The notes under the pieces are model-generated. The model was not told the DNA's origin and searched no databases. It was given only the letters and a program-made list of their open reading frames with translations. A program made the position numbers and the translations under genes. Of a stretch of DNA of 64,000 nt, positions 36,776-47,776 are shown piece after piece (positions within the stretch are counted from its first letter, which is position 1; each line of letters opens with the position of its first letter). Source of the DNA: Amanita rubescens (Eukaryota > Basidiomycota > Agaricomycetes > Agaricales > Amanitaceae); the NCBI GenBank assembly GCA_015039365.1, contig WION01000009.1:744001-808000 (forward strand), in the 5' to 3' direction.

Positions 36776-37277
36776 AAGGGTTCCCCCTTCGTTGAAGCAC
36801 AGCTTTCCGTCGAACTCTAATACATCTGTAGTACATAATGTATTATCATTGGATACCACGAGTCCTACGATATCGATATTTTTATCATTCACAAATGTAA
36901 ATGTGAACTTGTGAAGGTTATTAGGGAGGCTCGGTCGTCGCAATCGACATTGGCTGCCTTGCGGTTGTCTTGTCATAATCCTATTCGATATCACCGCACA
37001 TCACTATGTGCCAAGCGGATGACCATGCCTTGGCGGATAAGCTATCCTTGTGCAAAACGGGTCCATCTTGCATCATGCAGGTTACGATAGGCATGTATTG
37101 TAGATCATAATGGGGGTATAAATACATGGAGCACTGAAGACATCAGTTCCTTATACAGTATAGGCTGACATGAATATCAAGCATCTTCCGGGTTGCTCTT
37201 TTGAAATTCCGTTAGCGAGAACTATCATCCTAACAACGTGAAACTTACAGTTACACGGTACAATGAGCGTAGCTGCA

Positions 37278-38069
37278 TCAGACCTCTCCGTAAAATACAC
37301 ATTGCGAGTATTCCCCTTTATCCATGCCTTCGATGGTATTCAGAATTTCTCGTATCTGAATAACCTAATGAATGAACGAGTTTCCGCAAAAGAACAGCTA
37401 CAAACCTCTTCTGGCGGATTCAAGCCCATGGCGTGTGCCCTCTCCCATCGCTCAAGCCGGGATACACCGACGCAAGGACCATACTCGTAGGACCTGACCA
37501 AGCGTCAAACACAACTCTGAAATACCCCACGCGAAGGAAACATACAAGTCAAACACACGGAGAATCTCGTGTATCTTGTTCTGGTTTTCCGAAACTACAA
37601 GTAGAATGATCAGAAGGACAAACGCAGGCGGAAAACATTACATCCTCTTACTTGGATTAGCATAATCCATCCTCTTCTTCGCAGCTGCGTGCACATTGGC
37701 CCATCTTCTGCCTTTGGGATCTAGCCTTGGTCTTTCGTCCTTAACTTCCTCCGCTGCACGAGTCTGTGGCTTAGGCGCTACCTCTGCCACAGGTGACACA
37801 TGTCTCCGCTTGGCAGGCCTCAGAGGTTGATCCTCTTTTACTCTCTTAAGGGACTTGGACGGCTGGATTTCAACGGTCTCTTCTGCAGAAGATATGTACG
37901 GAGATTTCTCGGAGGTTGACGAGGAGCTTTCCGATGATGCAGCGACACTGGTCTTTGCGGCTTTTTTAGGCTTTCCAGCGGTTGAAGTCGACGCTGTTCG
38001 CTTTGTGGATGCGAACGAGAGCGTTCCTTGCTTCAATTTTGTGCCTCCGGAAGATCTTGTGGGTGCCAT
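37278..38069 (-). CDS. DNA polymerase delta small subunit (POLD4/Cdm1-like)
   Basis: POLD4 is the smallest, stabilising subunit of replicative DNA polymerase delta. The start at 38069 opens MAPTRSSGGTKLKQGTLSFA; QGTLSF resembles a PCNA-interacting (PIP-like) motif. A Ser/Lys-rich linker with AEETVEIQPSKSLKRVKED leads to PKGRRWANVHAAAKKRMDYA. After introns the conserved core reads HEILRVFDLSYEYGPCVGVS, RLERWERAHAMGLNPPEE and IREILNTIEGMDKGEYSQCV, ending FYGEV at TGA 37278-37280. The motif EYGPCxGxxRLxRWxRAxxxGLxPP is the family signature. Another in-frame ATG exists at 38114, but the internal one gives the typical N-terminus. The gene converges on the coiled-coil gene with about 500 bp between them. 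Confidence 0.85.
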
Positions 38070-38298
38070 GACTATTTCAACGCGTCTGGTTATAGTTAGG
38101 AGTATGTCGGCCAAGTCAAACCAACGTCCTTCCTTTTTTGGGAATCACCACATCGACCCAAGTTTACACATTAACTATTTCTCCCTGCTGCACTGCTTGT
38201 TTAATAATAATTATGCACCGCTCGCCGACTTGGTTAAAGCACAATGTATTAATATAGCAACGGCGAAATCACGACACTAAACTGATAATTTCAAAATG

Positions 38299-41200
38299 TT
38301 ACGGATGTTCATGGCATTGCTGCCATGAATTGCCATTCACAAAATTATCCAGATTAAGATGTGTAGAGGGGGAACCTAAAGCAATCACGAAGGGGTTCCT
38401 TGGCCAGCATAATCCTGGACGAATCGAAGGTGGCACCCAAAAAAGTAGTTCTGAGGATGAATTATGAATCCATCCATCTGCCGGGGCAGAGGTGTCTGTG
38501 AATGAATTTGTGAGGTTGTGATTGCTTACAACATCTTCTCCGATCTCTGCATCCCAGACTCGGATTGTCTGGTCAAATGAGCCAGAAACGATGCGCTTAC
38601 TGTCCTGCGAGAATGCGACAGAGTAGACCACCTGGGTGTGTCCCCCGAGTGGCCCTACAACAACTTCTCCGGTCTCTGTATCCCAGACTCGGATTGTCTG
38701 GTCCCACGAACCAGAAACGATGAGCTTACTGTCCTGCGAGAATGCAACGGAGGTGACCGCTCTAGTGTGTCCCTTGAGTGGCCCTACAACAACTTCCCCA
38801 GTCTCTGCATTCCAGACTAGGATTGTCCGGTCCAACGAGCCAGAAACTATGCGCTTACTGTCCTGCGAGAATGCAATAGAGTAGACTGAATCGGTGTGTC
38901 CTTCGAGTGGCCCTACAACAACTTCTCCGGTCTCTACATCCCAGACTCGGATTGTCTGGTCCCACGAACCAGAAACGATGCGCTTACTGTCATGCGAGAA
39001 TGCGACGGAGCCGACCGTATCGGTGTGTCCCTTGAGCGGCCCTACAACAACTTCTCCAGTTTCTGCATCCCACACTCGGATTGTCTGATCCAACGAGCCA
39101 GAAACAATGTGCTTACTGTCCCGTGAGAATGCGACGGAGCCGACCGAATCGGTGTGTCCCTTGAGCGGCCCTACAACAACTTCTCCAGTCTCTGCATCCC
39201 AGACTCGGATTGTCTGATCCCTCGAGCCAGAAACAATGCGCTTACTGTCCTGCGAGAATGCGACAGACATGACCCAATGGGTGTGTCCCTTGAGCGGCCC
39301 TACAACAACTTCTCCGGTCTCTGCATCCCAGACTTGGATTGTCTGGTCAAACGAGCCAGAAAGGATGCGCTTACTGTCCTGCGAGAATGCGACGGAGCTG
39401 ACCGAATCGGCATGTCCCTTGAGTAGCCCTGCAACAACTTCTCCGGTCTCTATATCCCAGACTCGGATTGTCTGGTCAAACGAACCAGAAACAATGTGCA
39501 TACTGTCCTGCGAGAATGCAACAGAGGAGACCCCATAAGTGTGTCCCTTGAGCGGCCCTACAACAACTTCTCCAGTCTCTGCATCCCAGACTCGGATTGT
39601 CTGGTCCCACGAACCAGAAACGATGCGCTTACTGTCCTGCGAGAATGCAACGGAGGTGACTGCTCTAGTGTGTCCCTCGAGTGGCCCTACAACAACGTCT
39701 CCAGTCTCTACATCCCAGACTCGAATTGTCTGATCCGACGAGCCAGAAACGATGCGCTTACTGTCCTGCGAGAATGCGACGGAGCTGATTGAATCGGTGT
39801 GTCCCTTGAGCGGCCCTACAACAACTTCTCTAGTCTCCACATCCCAGACTCGGATTGTCTGGTCCGACGAGCCAGAAACGATGCGCTTACTGTCCCGCGA
39901 GAATGCGATGGAATTGACCCCATCAATTTCCTTGAGCGGCCCTTCAACAACCTCTCCAGTCTCTGCATCCCAGACTCGGATTGTCTGGTCCAATGAGCCA
40001 GAAACAATGTACTTGCTGTCCTGCGAGAACGCAACAGAGGAGACCCCATCGGTGTGTCCCTCGAGTGGCCCTACAACAACTTCTCCGGTCTCTGCATCCC
40101 AGACTCGGATTGTCTTGTCCAACGAGCCAGAAATGATGCGCTTACTGTCCTGCGAGAATGCGATGGAGGTGACCGAATCGGTGTGTCCCTTGAGCGGCCC
40201 TACAACAACTTCTCCGGTCTCTGCGTCCCAGACTCGGATTGTCTGGTCCCACGAACCGGAAACGATGCGCTTACTGTCCTGCGAGAATGCGACGTCGTAG
40301 ACCGTATCAGTGTGTCCCTCAAATACACTTATGGACGCAGGCCAATGGTCTGCCTTGCCTGTCTTCAAGCATAAGGTGTTCGGATATAGCCGTAGATATT
40401 GCTTTGCAACCAATGAATTCTTCGGCGCAAATGGCAGTGCTGACAGGTAAATGTGTGGTGCACTTTGCGAGATCGGGGGTCCGAATACAGAGATAAACTT
40501 CATTGCGTCACTTGCAAATGATGCAATATCGTCAATATTCTCCTGAACATAAGATGGTTAATTTATTTGCGAGGGAACAATAATTTCAGCATTTTTGACG
40601 AACCTGATTCCAACGCAGCACTGTCAGCAACATCTCGGAAGCCATATTCACTTTCTTGATAAGGCTCAAAACCTCCAGCCAATAGAGAAGACGATGATGC
40701 AAGAAGTCTTTAACTTGGTTGAGAATATCAGTGTCATATGCAGTTGCACCAAGGTGGTCAGCCCAAAAGCGGCACCCGTATGATAGATGAGGGGGGATTG
40801 TCTTCTTAATGCGTGTGGCGAGGTCAGGAACATCAGCGTTTCGACAATGAGACGTCTCCAAACCGGCAATGTTGAATCGCAGACCGGACTTCATAACTCG
40901 CAAGGATGATAGTGTGAGGCTACGGTTTTGCTGCGATGGGTCTACGTAATAGGTTTCAGTGCAGCGGTTCCGGTCTGTCAAAAATTCGGAGAAAGAAGCG
41001 TGGAGAGGTCGAATGGGGATATATTGCTGATCGACTCCGCTAAAAAATGACCCCAGTTGTGGTAGAACTAGTTCCACCATGTTATCGCCTCGCAGCTTTG
41101 AATGGGCAGATATAGAAAGGGGCTCCTTCACGGCCAATATCCAGCCCATTACCAACTTGCAACGGGACACGGCATCATCACCTCGCCCATGGAATGCTTG

Positions 41201-43565
41201 GCGAAGCACTTCTAAGTACAATGCATCCAGCCCACGTGCTGACGGCTTGACGAAGCCACTAAGGCGCTCTGTCTGGGGAAACACTCCTTCGGGGTCTTTG
41301 ATGGCCTGACACGCCGTAGATGCCCACTGGAAAAGCCCTTCTGAGCTCTCAACTAGCATCTGACACCAACGTTTGTTAGGCCATTTTTCTTCTAAGCTAC
41401 TGACGTCAGACAGATGTGTCACGACGAACAGACTGATGTCAGCTGTATTAGATGCTTCATCGATGGTGTCCATATTTCTCAACAAACTATGCCGATTATT
41501 CTTGAAGGCACCAACGATGTCCGGCACCGGACGTGCTGTCATGAGAATACGGAAATTGGAAGGAAGATCTGAAATGCCCTTGGCCAGCGTGTCAAGAAGA
41601 TCTTTGCGAGACCCTTCAGCGCTCTCATCCAGACCGTCAATAACGACAAGAATCGGCCCGACGGTCGTCAGTGCCATCGCGGGTTCCAGGATAAATTTTT
41701 TGAATTGCTCGGTGGCTGAGACGGTTGTTCGAAGGGAACGATCATCCTTAACGATATTACCAAGAGACATCTTCCAGTGCTGATCGACATCAGCGATGTT
41801 TAATGCAATTGTACTGAGGAGGTTGTCGGGGCGGCGATTGGCTTGGTCCGCACGAGCGAAGCAATAAGACGATCCCAGTCGTTTTTGCCCATAGAACAAT
41901 TTTGCGATGGTGTGCGCGACAGCGGATTTTCCCGACCCTGCCACACCACTTAAGAGAAAAATGCGAGGAACGTCGTCTCCGTTGGGGCTATTGACCCACT
42001 GAATGACCTCTTTGATGATCATATCGCGAGTCCCAGGAAGACATCCCTTGGCAGGGTCAAAACGTGCACCATTGGCATAGGGTATGTCATGGAGGTTGAA
42101 ATCCGTGGCTTAACAGAAATTAGTTAAAGTGGAAGTACATGATATACGAGGTCTCTGACCAAAACTATTAAGATCGCCGAATATGCGGGAGACGATAATC
42201 TCGGTCTGAAGAATGGCACGATCTTGAAAAGCTGACTTGAGTTCGTTGAACTTGTCCTCGTATTGCTTGATCTTGCTATCAGCGTTCGACATGAAACTAT
42301 TTTTGAGGGTTCGTTCCCCTGTTAAGGAGCGCAACAGTGAGACCCTCCGATGTGAAGTGTAGATGACGACCTACATAAGCTCTTGTTCATGGCATAGTCG
42401 CGAATAAAATATGCGCACTCCGTGGCTTGCTGTGACATGAGTTCAATGATCGGACCGTGTGATTCAATTTTCTTGATGGGCTCGGCCTCCTTGACAAACG
42501 AAAAAACGTCGTCCATGATCTCGACGAGGCGAACGATGCAGCTGTCGCGATCAACTTGAGCCAAGATGGTCTACGACAGGTCCAGATCAGAATGAATATG
42601 TAAAGTGTGCGAAGAACGAACCTTAGGCACAACAGAGAGGATGCTCCACGCCATATTAGCGTATGGGTGAACCTGGATATTCGATCGCCTTGGGAATCAG
42701 AGACAGCGGAGAGTTCATCAGTTCGACCACTTACACGTGCAATCCCATCGACAAATTCGGTGAACAATTTAACTTTCTGTAGGAGCGGTTCCCAGGTAGT
42801 TGACAAGGAGTTGATACTAGCTACTACCGCAACAGAAGCATTGACTGCGCCTTGCATCGGTTTGATCGACGATGGCGCCAGCTTCATGTGGACAAGTGCA
42901 TCCTTTGCCTCTGCAACGGCCTCTTCCATGTTCAATCCTGCTGCATCGGAGGTCTTCGACGTAGCGGTAATCGTGAATTCGATGACGATCTGTGTTTTGC
43001 GTTGATTCCCTTGGGAATCATATTTGTATAGCTCCCGAGTGATAGCTAAGAGTAAAGATTATTAGTGGAAGGAGCTCAACATGGAATCATACAGACCTCC
43101 AGCCGTTCCTTCAGTAAGAAGTAACTCAATCACGTCTTTTGTTCCACCGATAAATTTGTCCTTGAGGATATTCTTGGCATAGAGCCGACACTCCAACATG
43201 GAAGAGCTTAATGCATTGCTACCACAAGCATTGGTAACGCCGTGAGATTTAGAGGGCTTCAAGTATACTCACAAATAGAAACTACTGGTCCACGAAGCTA
43301 TATTTCCCTTTGCCAGTCCAGTCTTATGTTTCGACTCCCCGTCGATCACCAGTTCCACGTAAAATTTGTCAAGAAGCTTTATTCCATCGATTGGGAGTTT
43401 CCGACCTCTGATATCTGCCTTTGATAGTTAGATGACTCCAATTCAGGATCAATGACGACACACCTTTGATACTTGCCGATATGGAGCTGTGAAACGTTTA
43501 GTCACAAATATAGGACGAAGAAATTATACTCACGTTGAGGCAGGAGCGGTGGTGTTCACGTTCAT
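38299..43565 (-). CDS. STAND protein: C2-like, NACHT NTPase and 14 WD40 repeats
   Basis: This is an NLR-like signal-transduction NTPase of the fungal NACHT-WD40 type, the class that includes Podospora HET-E/HET-D incompatibility proteins. The inferred start at 43565 gives MNVNTTAPAST, then a C2-like domain (LLDKFYVELVIDGESKHKT, ECRLYAKNILKDKFIGGTKD). A helical linker follows (MNMEEAVAEAKDALVHMKLA). The NACHT domain is introduced by PAKGCLPGTRDMIIKEVIQW and has Walker A FLLSGVAGSGKSAVAHTIA, Walker B GPILVVIDGLDESAEGS and a sensor-like FRILMTARPVPDI. A winged-helix/helical region leads into the WD40 array. The last exon is a single 734-codon frame ending at 38299-38301. The gene needs about eight introns, and I found no break in the coding frame. 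The recognised ligand is unknown. Confidence 0.85.
38521..40323 (-). repeat. Fourteen tandem WD40 repeats of 129 bp, near-identical
   Basis: The repeat unit is 43 codons, with consensus pieces KGHTDSVxSVAFSQDSKRIV, SGSxDQTIRVWDAETGEVV and VGPL. I count 14 units, enough for two seven-bladed propellers. The fourth unit is one codon shorter (KEIDGV replaces KGHTDGV). Most differences fall in the residues after HT, around the VxSVAF strand, and before DQTIRVW. DNA identity between units is also very high, which points to ongoing exchange between repeats. Confidence 0.9.
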
Positions 43566-44179
43566 TTCTCAAAGGAAAGATAAGAGCGGTGTGATAGAAT
43601 GCATGGATGCAGAGCGCCTGGTCCCTCTAATACCATCCTCTATTCTCACGTTCGTGACGTTCCGAATTATGTCTCTACTGGAATAACGGAGAGATAGATA
43701 AGTAGTGGGCTGCGGTGGACAGTGATACTTTGAATTTCCACGCTCTGCTCCCGGGCCGCTAACGCCGTAATCATTCCTCAGGCCTCAGGATGACAGCATG
43801 CTCGATGTCAATGACCCCAATGCCTGAGCGCAGTGGACCATATTGGTTAACATAGATATGGTCATATGACACTTGTAACTACTAACCAGGATACAGCTCT
43901 CGCGTTGGAATGGCTGACATCCATTCCGCTGCTTTGCATTCCGCAAGTGCGGTGGGCCGTCGACGTTCGCGCAGGTCGCATTGCGAGTTCCTTCATCCCT
44001 TTCCCAATCATTTATGTAACGTTCATTCAGTCCCCGTGGGTCACCAACCCTTTCACAAGCGATACAGCGTAGCAGAATAAAGAGTACTCTGAGACTCGGA
44101 AGAGATCCGAAACGCTTACGCTCGAGGTACGCCGCAACTTCTTTTGTTGGTTGAACTTGAAACTTCAGAGAAACGTTGG
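43566..44179. other. Intergenic region between the STAND gene and the retrotransposon
   Basis: I see no gene here. It should hold the promoter of the minus-strand STAND gene. The left boundary of the retrotransposon is at 44180, where its A1 repeat begins. A 68-codon open frame at 43866-44072 has no recognisable similarity. Confidence 0.5.
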
Positions 44180-44346
44180 TCCGCGATAATGCGCAGCATT
44201 ATCTAAGGATAAGTTCGGAGGGCGCCGAACAATCGACGGAACTTCCCGAACCGAAAGACGCGTCGCGCGCCCCAACGCGTCTTCCCCATCTTTCTTTCTC
44301 TTTCTTCCTCCTCTCTGTAACTCGTACACTCGCAATAACATTTTTA
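44180..44346 (+). repeat. Split direct repeat A1
   Basis: This 167-bp left terminal repeat is identical by eye to 49665-49831. Near its start lies a perfect inverted repeat, GATAATGC-gca-GCATTATC (44185-44203). A second, GTTCGG...CCGAAC, follows at about 44212-44229. The rest is CT-rich (around 44280-44320), as in a promoter/leader. The A of the Gag start codon is its last base. Confidence 0.9.
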
Positions 44347-45758
44347 TGATGCAAATCCCGATCCCAGACGGCACACAACCTGCCGATCCCCAGCAGAATC
44401 CAAATCCTGACCCTGCTCCCCGAAGGGGAAAAACGCATAAAGATGATGCCGTAAACTTGATCTTACAGGCCCTTCCGAAAGCTAAAAAGATAGAGCGTAA
44501 CCATCAAATCAGGTCTAGGAACGAGGATCGCGCTATTGGACGCGCATACAGGCGGGGAGACCCGACCCGTTCCATCCCCGGGGAACGATACTCCTCCGAC
44601 GAATCGCTCATCACTGTTTCTGATGAGGAAATGCCACCTGAACCCCCCTCGGCGTCCCAGCAGGCTCGGGACTTCTTATATGCTATGTCGCCCAAATCCG
44701 CTACGGCCTGGCTTAAAAAACTCCTGCCTAAACGAGCTCGCAGCATCTCTGACGACGATGACCCAAATATTATTGAAAGAGCAAAACGCCACAATGCTTC
44801 TCGCAGAGAGGAGACGAAGACACAACCTGGTTCTAATCGTGTTCCCGGCTTCAGCAACCTGCTATATGCGCTATATATAAGCGACGTCTACATGCCCCTC
44901 TCCCTCTTCACCACCGAGAACCTCAAAGTCCTCAACCGAGAGGGAAACACGCTCACGCTCAGAAAGATGAACGTCGCTGGCGCGCAGAGCAAACAAGCCA
45001 AAGTTCTGGACACGGATGAATTCGAAAAAAAATACGGCTACGAAAAAGACCTTACCCAACCTCTATGGCACGAGGCGACGAGTAATCTCATGAGATTCCT
45101 CTCCACCGTTGGTGACGAAAAATGGTTCAACCGGTGGTTCGAGCACTTCAACTACCTGGACACGAGAACGGACAAAATCCCCAACTTCGAGGCGATCAAG
45201 CTGGTCGACATCCGCTTCAGGAAAGATTACTTGGGAGATCCATTCGACTTCAATACGCAATTCTATAATGAGGAAATCATAAAAACCATCTCCGAGCTCA
45301 AAGACGCGAGGATTGCCAACTTAGAGAGCACTGTCAACAAACTCTCTAATGCCCGTGGTGAACCCCAAACTTCGAGATTCTCCCGCTTCAAACCGTTCAC
45401 GAATTCAAACCCTGCTGGCCCATCACGTCCCTTTCAGAACCGCACCGGCGGCGACCCTTCGGCCGCCGTGTGCATCGTCTGTGCCAAGAAGGGCCACACC
45501 TTCAGTTCCTGCCCCTCGTCAACCTTCGACGACGGCAAACCCCTCTTCTGCAAATCACAAGAAGGAAACCTCATCTCGAGTAAAGGAAAATCTTCCATTT
45601 GCAGAAGCTGGAACCTCCGGGGTACAAACTCCACAGCGTGCAGTAACCATGACCAGGACAAGCGAATCCACGCTTGCTCTTTCTGTGGCGAAAAATCCCA
45701 CCACGCCTTCTCTTGGACTTGTCGTCGGGACCCTTCCAAGCCGACTACGCAGAACTGA
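44346..45758 (+). CDS. Gag-like protein of the retrotransposon
   Basis: This 470-codon intact frame starts at ATG 44346, exactly at the A1/internal junction. The N-terminal part is charged and probably disordered (RGKTHKDDAVNLILQALPKA). The middle is predicted helical and resembles the Gag region of DIRS-order elements (LYISDVYMPLSLFTTENLKV, WHEATSNLMRFLSTVGDEKW). The C-terminus has a CX2CX4HX4C zinc knuckle (CIVCAKKGHTFSSC) and a second Cys/His cluster (CSFCGEKSHHAF). It is expected to package element RNA. Its end overlaps the start of the RT frame by about 110 bp in a different phase. Confidence 0.8.
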   Translation: MMQIPIPDGTQPADPQQNPNPDPAPRRGKTHKDDAVNLILQALPKAKKIERNHQIRSRNEDRAIGRAYRRGDPTRSIPGERYSSDESLITVSDEEMPPEPPSASQQARDFLYAMSPKSATAWLKKLLPKRARSISDDDDPNIIERAKRHNASRREETKTQPGSNRVPGFSNLLYALYISDVYMPLSLFTTENLKVLNREGNTLTLRKMNVAGAQSKQAKVLDTDEFEKKYGYEKDLTQPLWHEATSNLMRFLSTVGDEKWFNRWFEHFNYLDTRTDKIPNFEAIKLVDIRFRKDYLGDPFDFNTQFYNEEIIKTISELKDARIANLESTVNKLSNARGEPQTSRFSRFKPFTNSNPAGPSRPFQNRTGGDPSAAVCIVCAKKGHTFSSCPSSTFDDGKPLFCKSQEGNLISSKGKSSICRSWNLRGTNSTACSNHDQDKRIHACSFCGEKSHHAFSWTCRRDPSKPTTQN

Positions 45759-47776
45759 AAAACCTTACTTCGACTTCCTCCCTCTTGTTGTCGCTCGCCA
45801 GCCTCCACTTCTTGCATCCCCAAAGAACGAAATAATCCGATCCAAAATCGTCACCCCTTATAATGCCGACGCCTTTGAATCATTATTGAACAAACACAAC
45901 CTCACGAGCTCATACCCATACCTCGTTCGGAATTTACGGAATGGCTTCCCTCTGGGTGAATTCCCAAAACTAGACAAACACGTCATCTTCCCTCCGCACA
46001 GACACTCTATCCAGTTCCAGGACCATATTGACGTCTACCTGGAAGACGAAGTCTCTGCCGGTAGAATGGATGGCCCCTTTGCCTTCGACGAAGCTACCCT
46101 TATACTCAGAGGCCCATTCCAATGTTCCCCAATTGTTGTCGACGTCCAGCCGGATAAGCTCAGAATATGCCGTCATCTATCGAAAGGAAGCAAGGAGCAT
46201 GCTTCCACTAACTCATTCATCGATACCGAGAAGTTCCCGACAAGATTCGGGTCTGCAGCCGAAATGGCGGACATAGTGAGTACCTTACCCCGTATATCCT
46301 TCTTATTCCCATACACGTGCCCATACACCTACCCCTCCCTTGACCATGGGACCTCGTTCCCAAACGCACGCCATAGCATATTTACCCATACCCATACCCA
46401 AAACCAAGGGCGCATCCCCTCCTATACCCCTCCTTCCTACCTCACCTAGCCATGAACCTATTCTTACCCCATACACCAGATTGCTCTCGCCCCAGCAGGC
46501 GCCCAAGCGATGACTCTTGATATCGCGAAATTCCATCGCACTTGTCCTATCATACCCGACCATAAGCCCTGGATAGTCGTACAGGGCTCAAAAGGATTCT
46601 TTATCGACCATACGTGCCCATTCGGTTGTTCGTCTGCCAGCAGCAATGCCGGTATGATCTCGAACGCGGCAGTGGACATCTGGGAGGCACAAGGTGTATA
46701 TCCCATCATGAAATACGAAGACGACCTGTGCGTCTTCAGATTCCCTACCACCCCGGACTCCACATCTAACCAAACCCCTGCCGTTTACTCCTACGCTTAT
46801 GACAGGCCATCGGCACTTTCGCTCATTAAAGTTTTAAACATTCCCTGGCACCCCAACAAGGGCCAAGATTTTGACGAAACTTTCAAATACATAGGCTTCT
46901 TATGGAATATTGCAGCACGTACTGTATCTCTCCCCGAAGAAAAAAGACAAAAATTTCTCGACCGTACGAGAAACTTCATTTCTTCCTTCCAAGCCCAACG
47001 CTGTGTAGTCAAGGACGTGATGAAAATTCACGGCTCTCTCTGCCATATCGCATATGTCTACCCAGAAGGTCATTCTCACCAATTCCTCATATACATTACC
47101 CTTACCCCGACCCTAGGTCGTAACCGTTTAGCGTCCCTATCAAACTTCATCGCTTCCTTCGCAAACGAATTTGAGAGGTAAAAAACACATAATCCTCATA
47201 TTACTTACCCATCCCTGATCCTCTCACAGACGATTTACCCCCAAACCAGTCATTAACGACCTCCACTGGTGGAACGACACTCTCTCACAGCAAGGGAGAT
47301 TCCGCCACATTACCCACCTCAAACCCGTCAACCCCAACATATTCGTTGACGCTTCCACTTCATGGGGAATAGGGATTTGGATCGATGGCAAATGGGACGC
47401 TTGGAAACTTGCCGACAATTGGAGAGGCCCATGCCGGGATATTGGCTGGCTCGAAGGAATCGCCCTCGAGTTTGTCATTTACATCCTCGCAAACCTCGAA
47501 TTCTCCAATGCCCGTATCACCATCCACTCAGACAATAAGGGCGTCATCGGCGCCTTCGATAAAGGAAGGTGCAGAAATTTCGAAATCAACCTCTCTATTC
47601 GCCGCAGCACGGCCGTTCTTGCTTCACACAACATATTACCTGACATCGTCCATGTCGAATCCAAAGCTAATCTAGCCGACCCTATCTCGCGCGGGATCCT
47701 GGGCCCACTAGAACTTAGACTTGGAACAAAGTTCGACATGCCTGACGAACTTAGCAAGTTTTTTCTATATGTTTAG
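45649..47776 (+). CDS. Reverse transcriptase and RNase H of the retrotransposon
   Basis: The polyprotein copies element RNA into DNA. A start at ATG 45649 inside the Gag frame is plausible; the frame is open back to 45349. RT motifs read IVDVQPDKLRICRHLSKGSK, TLDIAKFHRTCPIIPDHKPW, PFGCSSASSNAGMISNAAVD and the catalytic YxDD box as MKYEDDLCVFRFP. RNase H follows with NIFVDASTSWGIGIWIDGKW, RITIHSDNKGVIGAFDKG and ESKANLADPISRGI. The frame is continuous only if two introns are removed: 46280-46495 or -46498 (gtacct donor, CT-rich, contains a stop) and 47178-47229 (gtaaaa...cacag). The stop at 47774-47776 overlaps the recombinase start region. If splicing does not occur, the gene carries a stop codon. 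Confidence 0.82.

Noticed and set aside
38521..40323. Regularly spaced repeats resembling a CRISPR or satellite array
   Set aside because: The unit is 43 codons long, stays in frame and translates into canonical WD40 blades. This is a eukaryotic coding repeat.
38636..40374. Long plus-strand open frames (for example 39752-40300) across the WD40 region
   Set aside because: They repeat with the same 129-bp period as the minus-strand WD40 units and carry no motif of their own. They are antisense shadows of the repeat array.
44165..44438. Minus-strand frames inside the A repeats (also 49614-49883)
   Set aside because: They read the complement of the CT-rich leader (many K and R codons) and are a by-product of the repeat.
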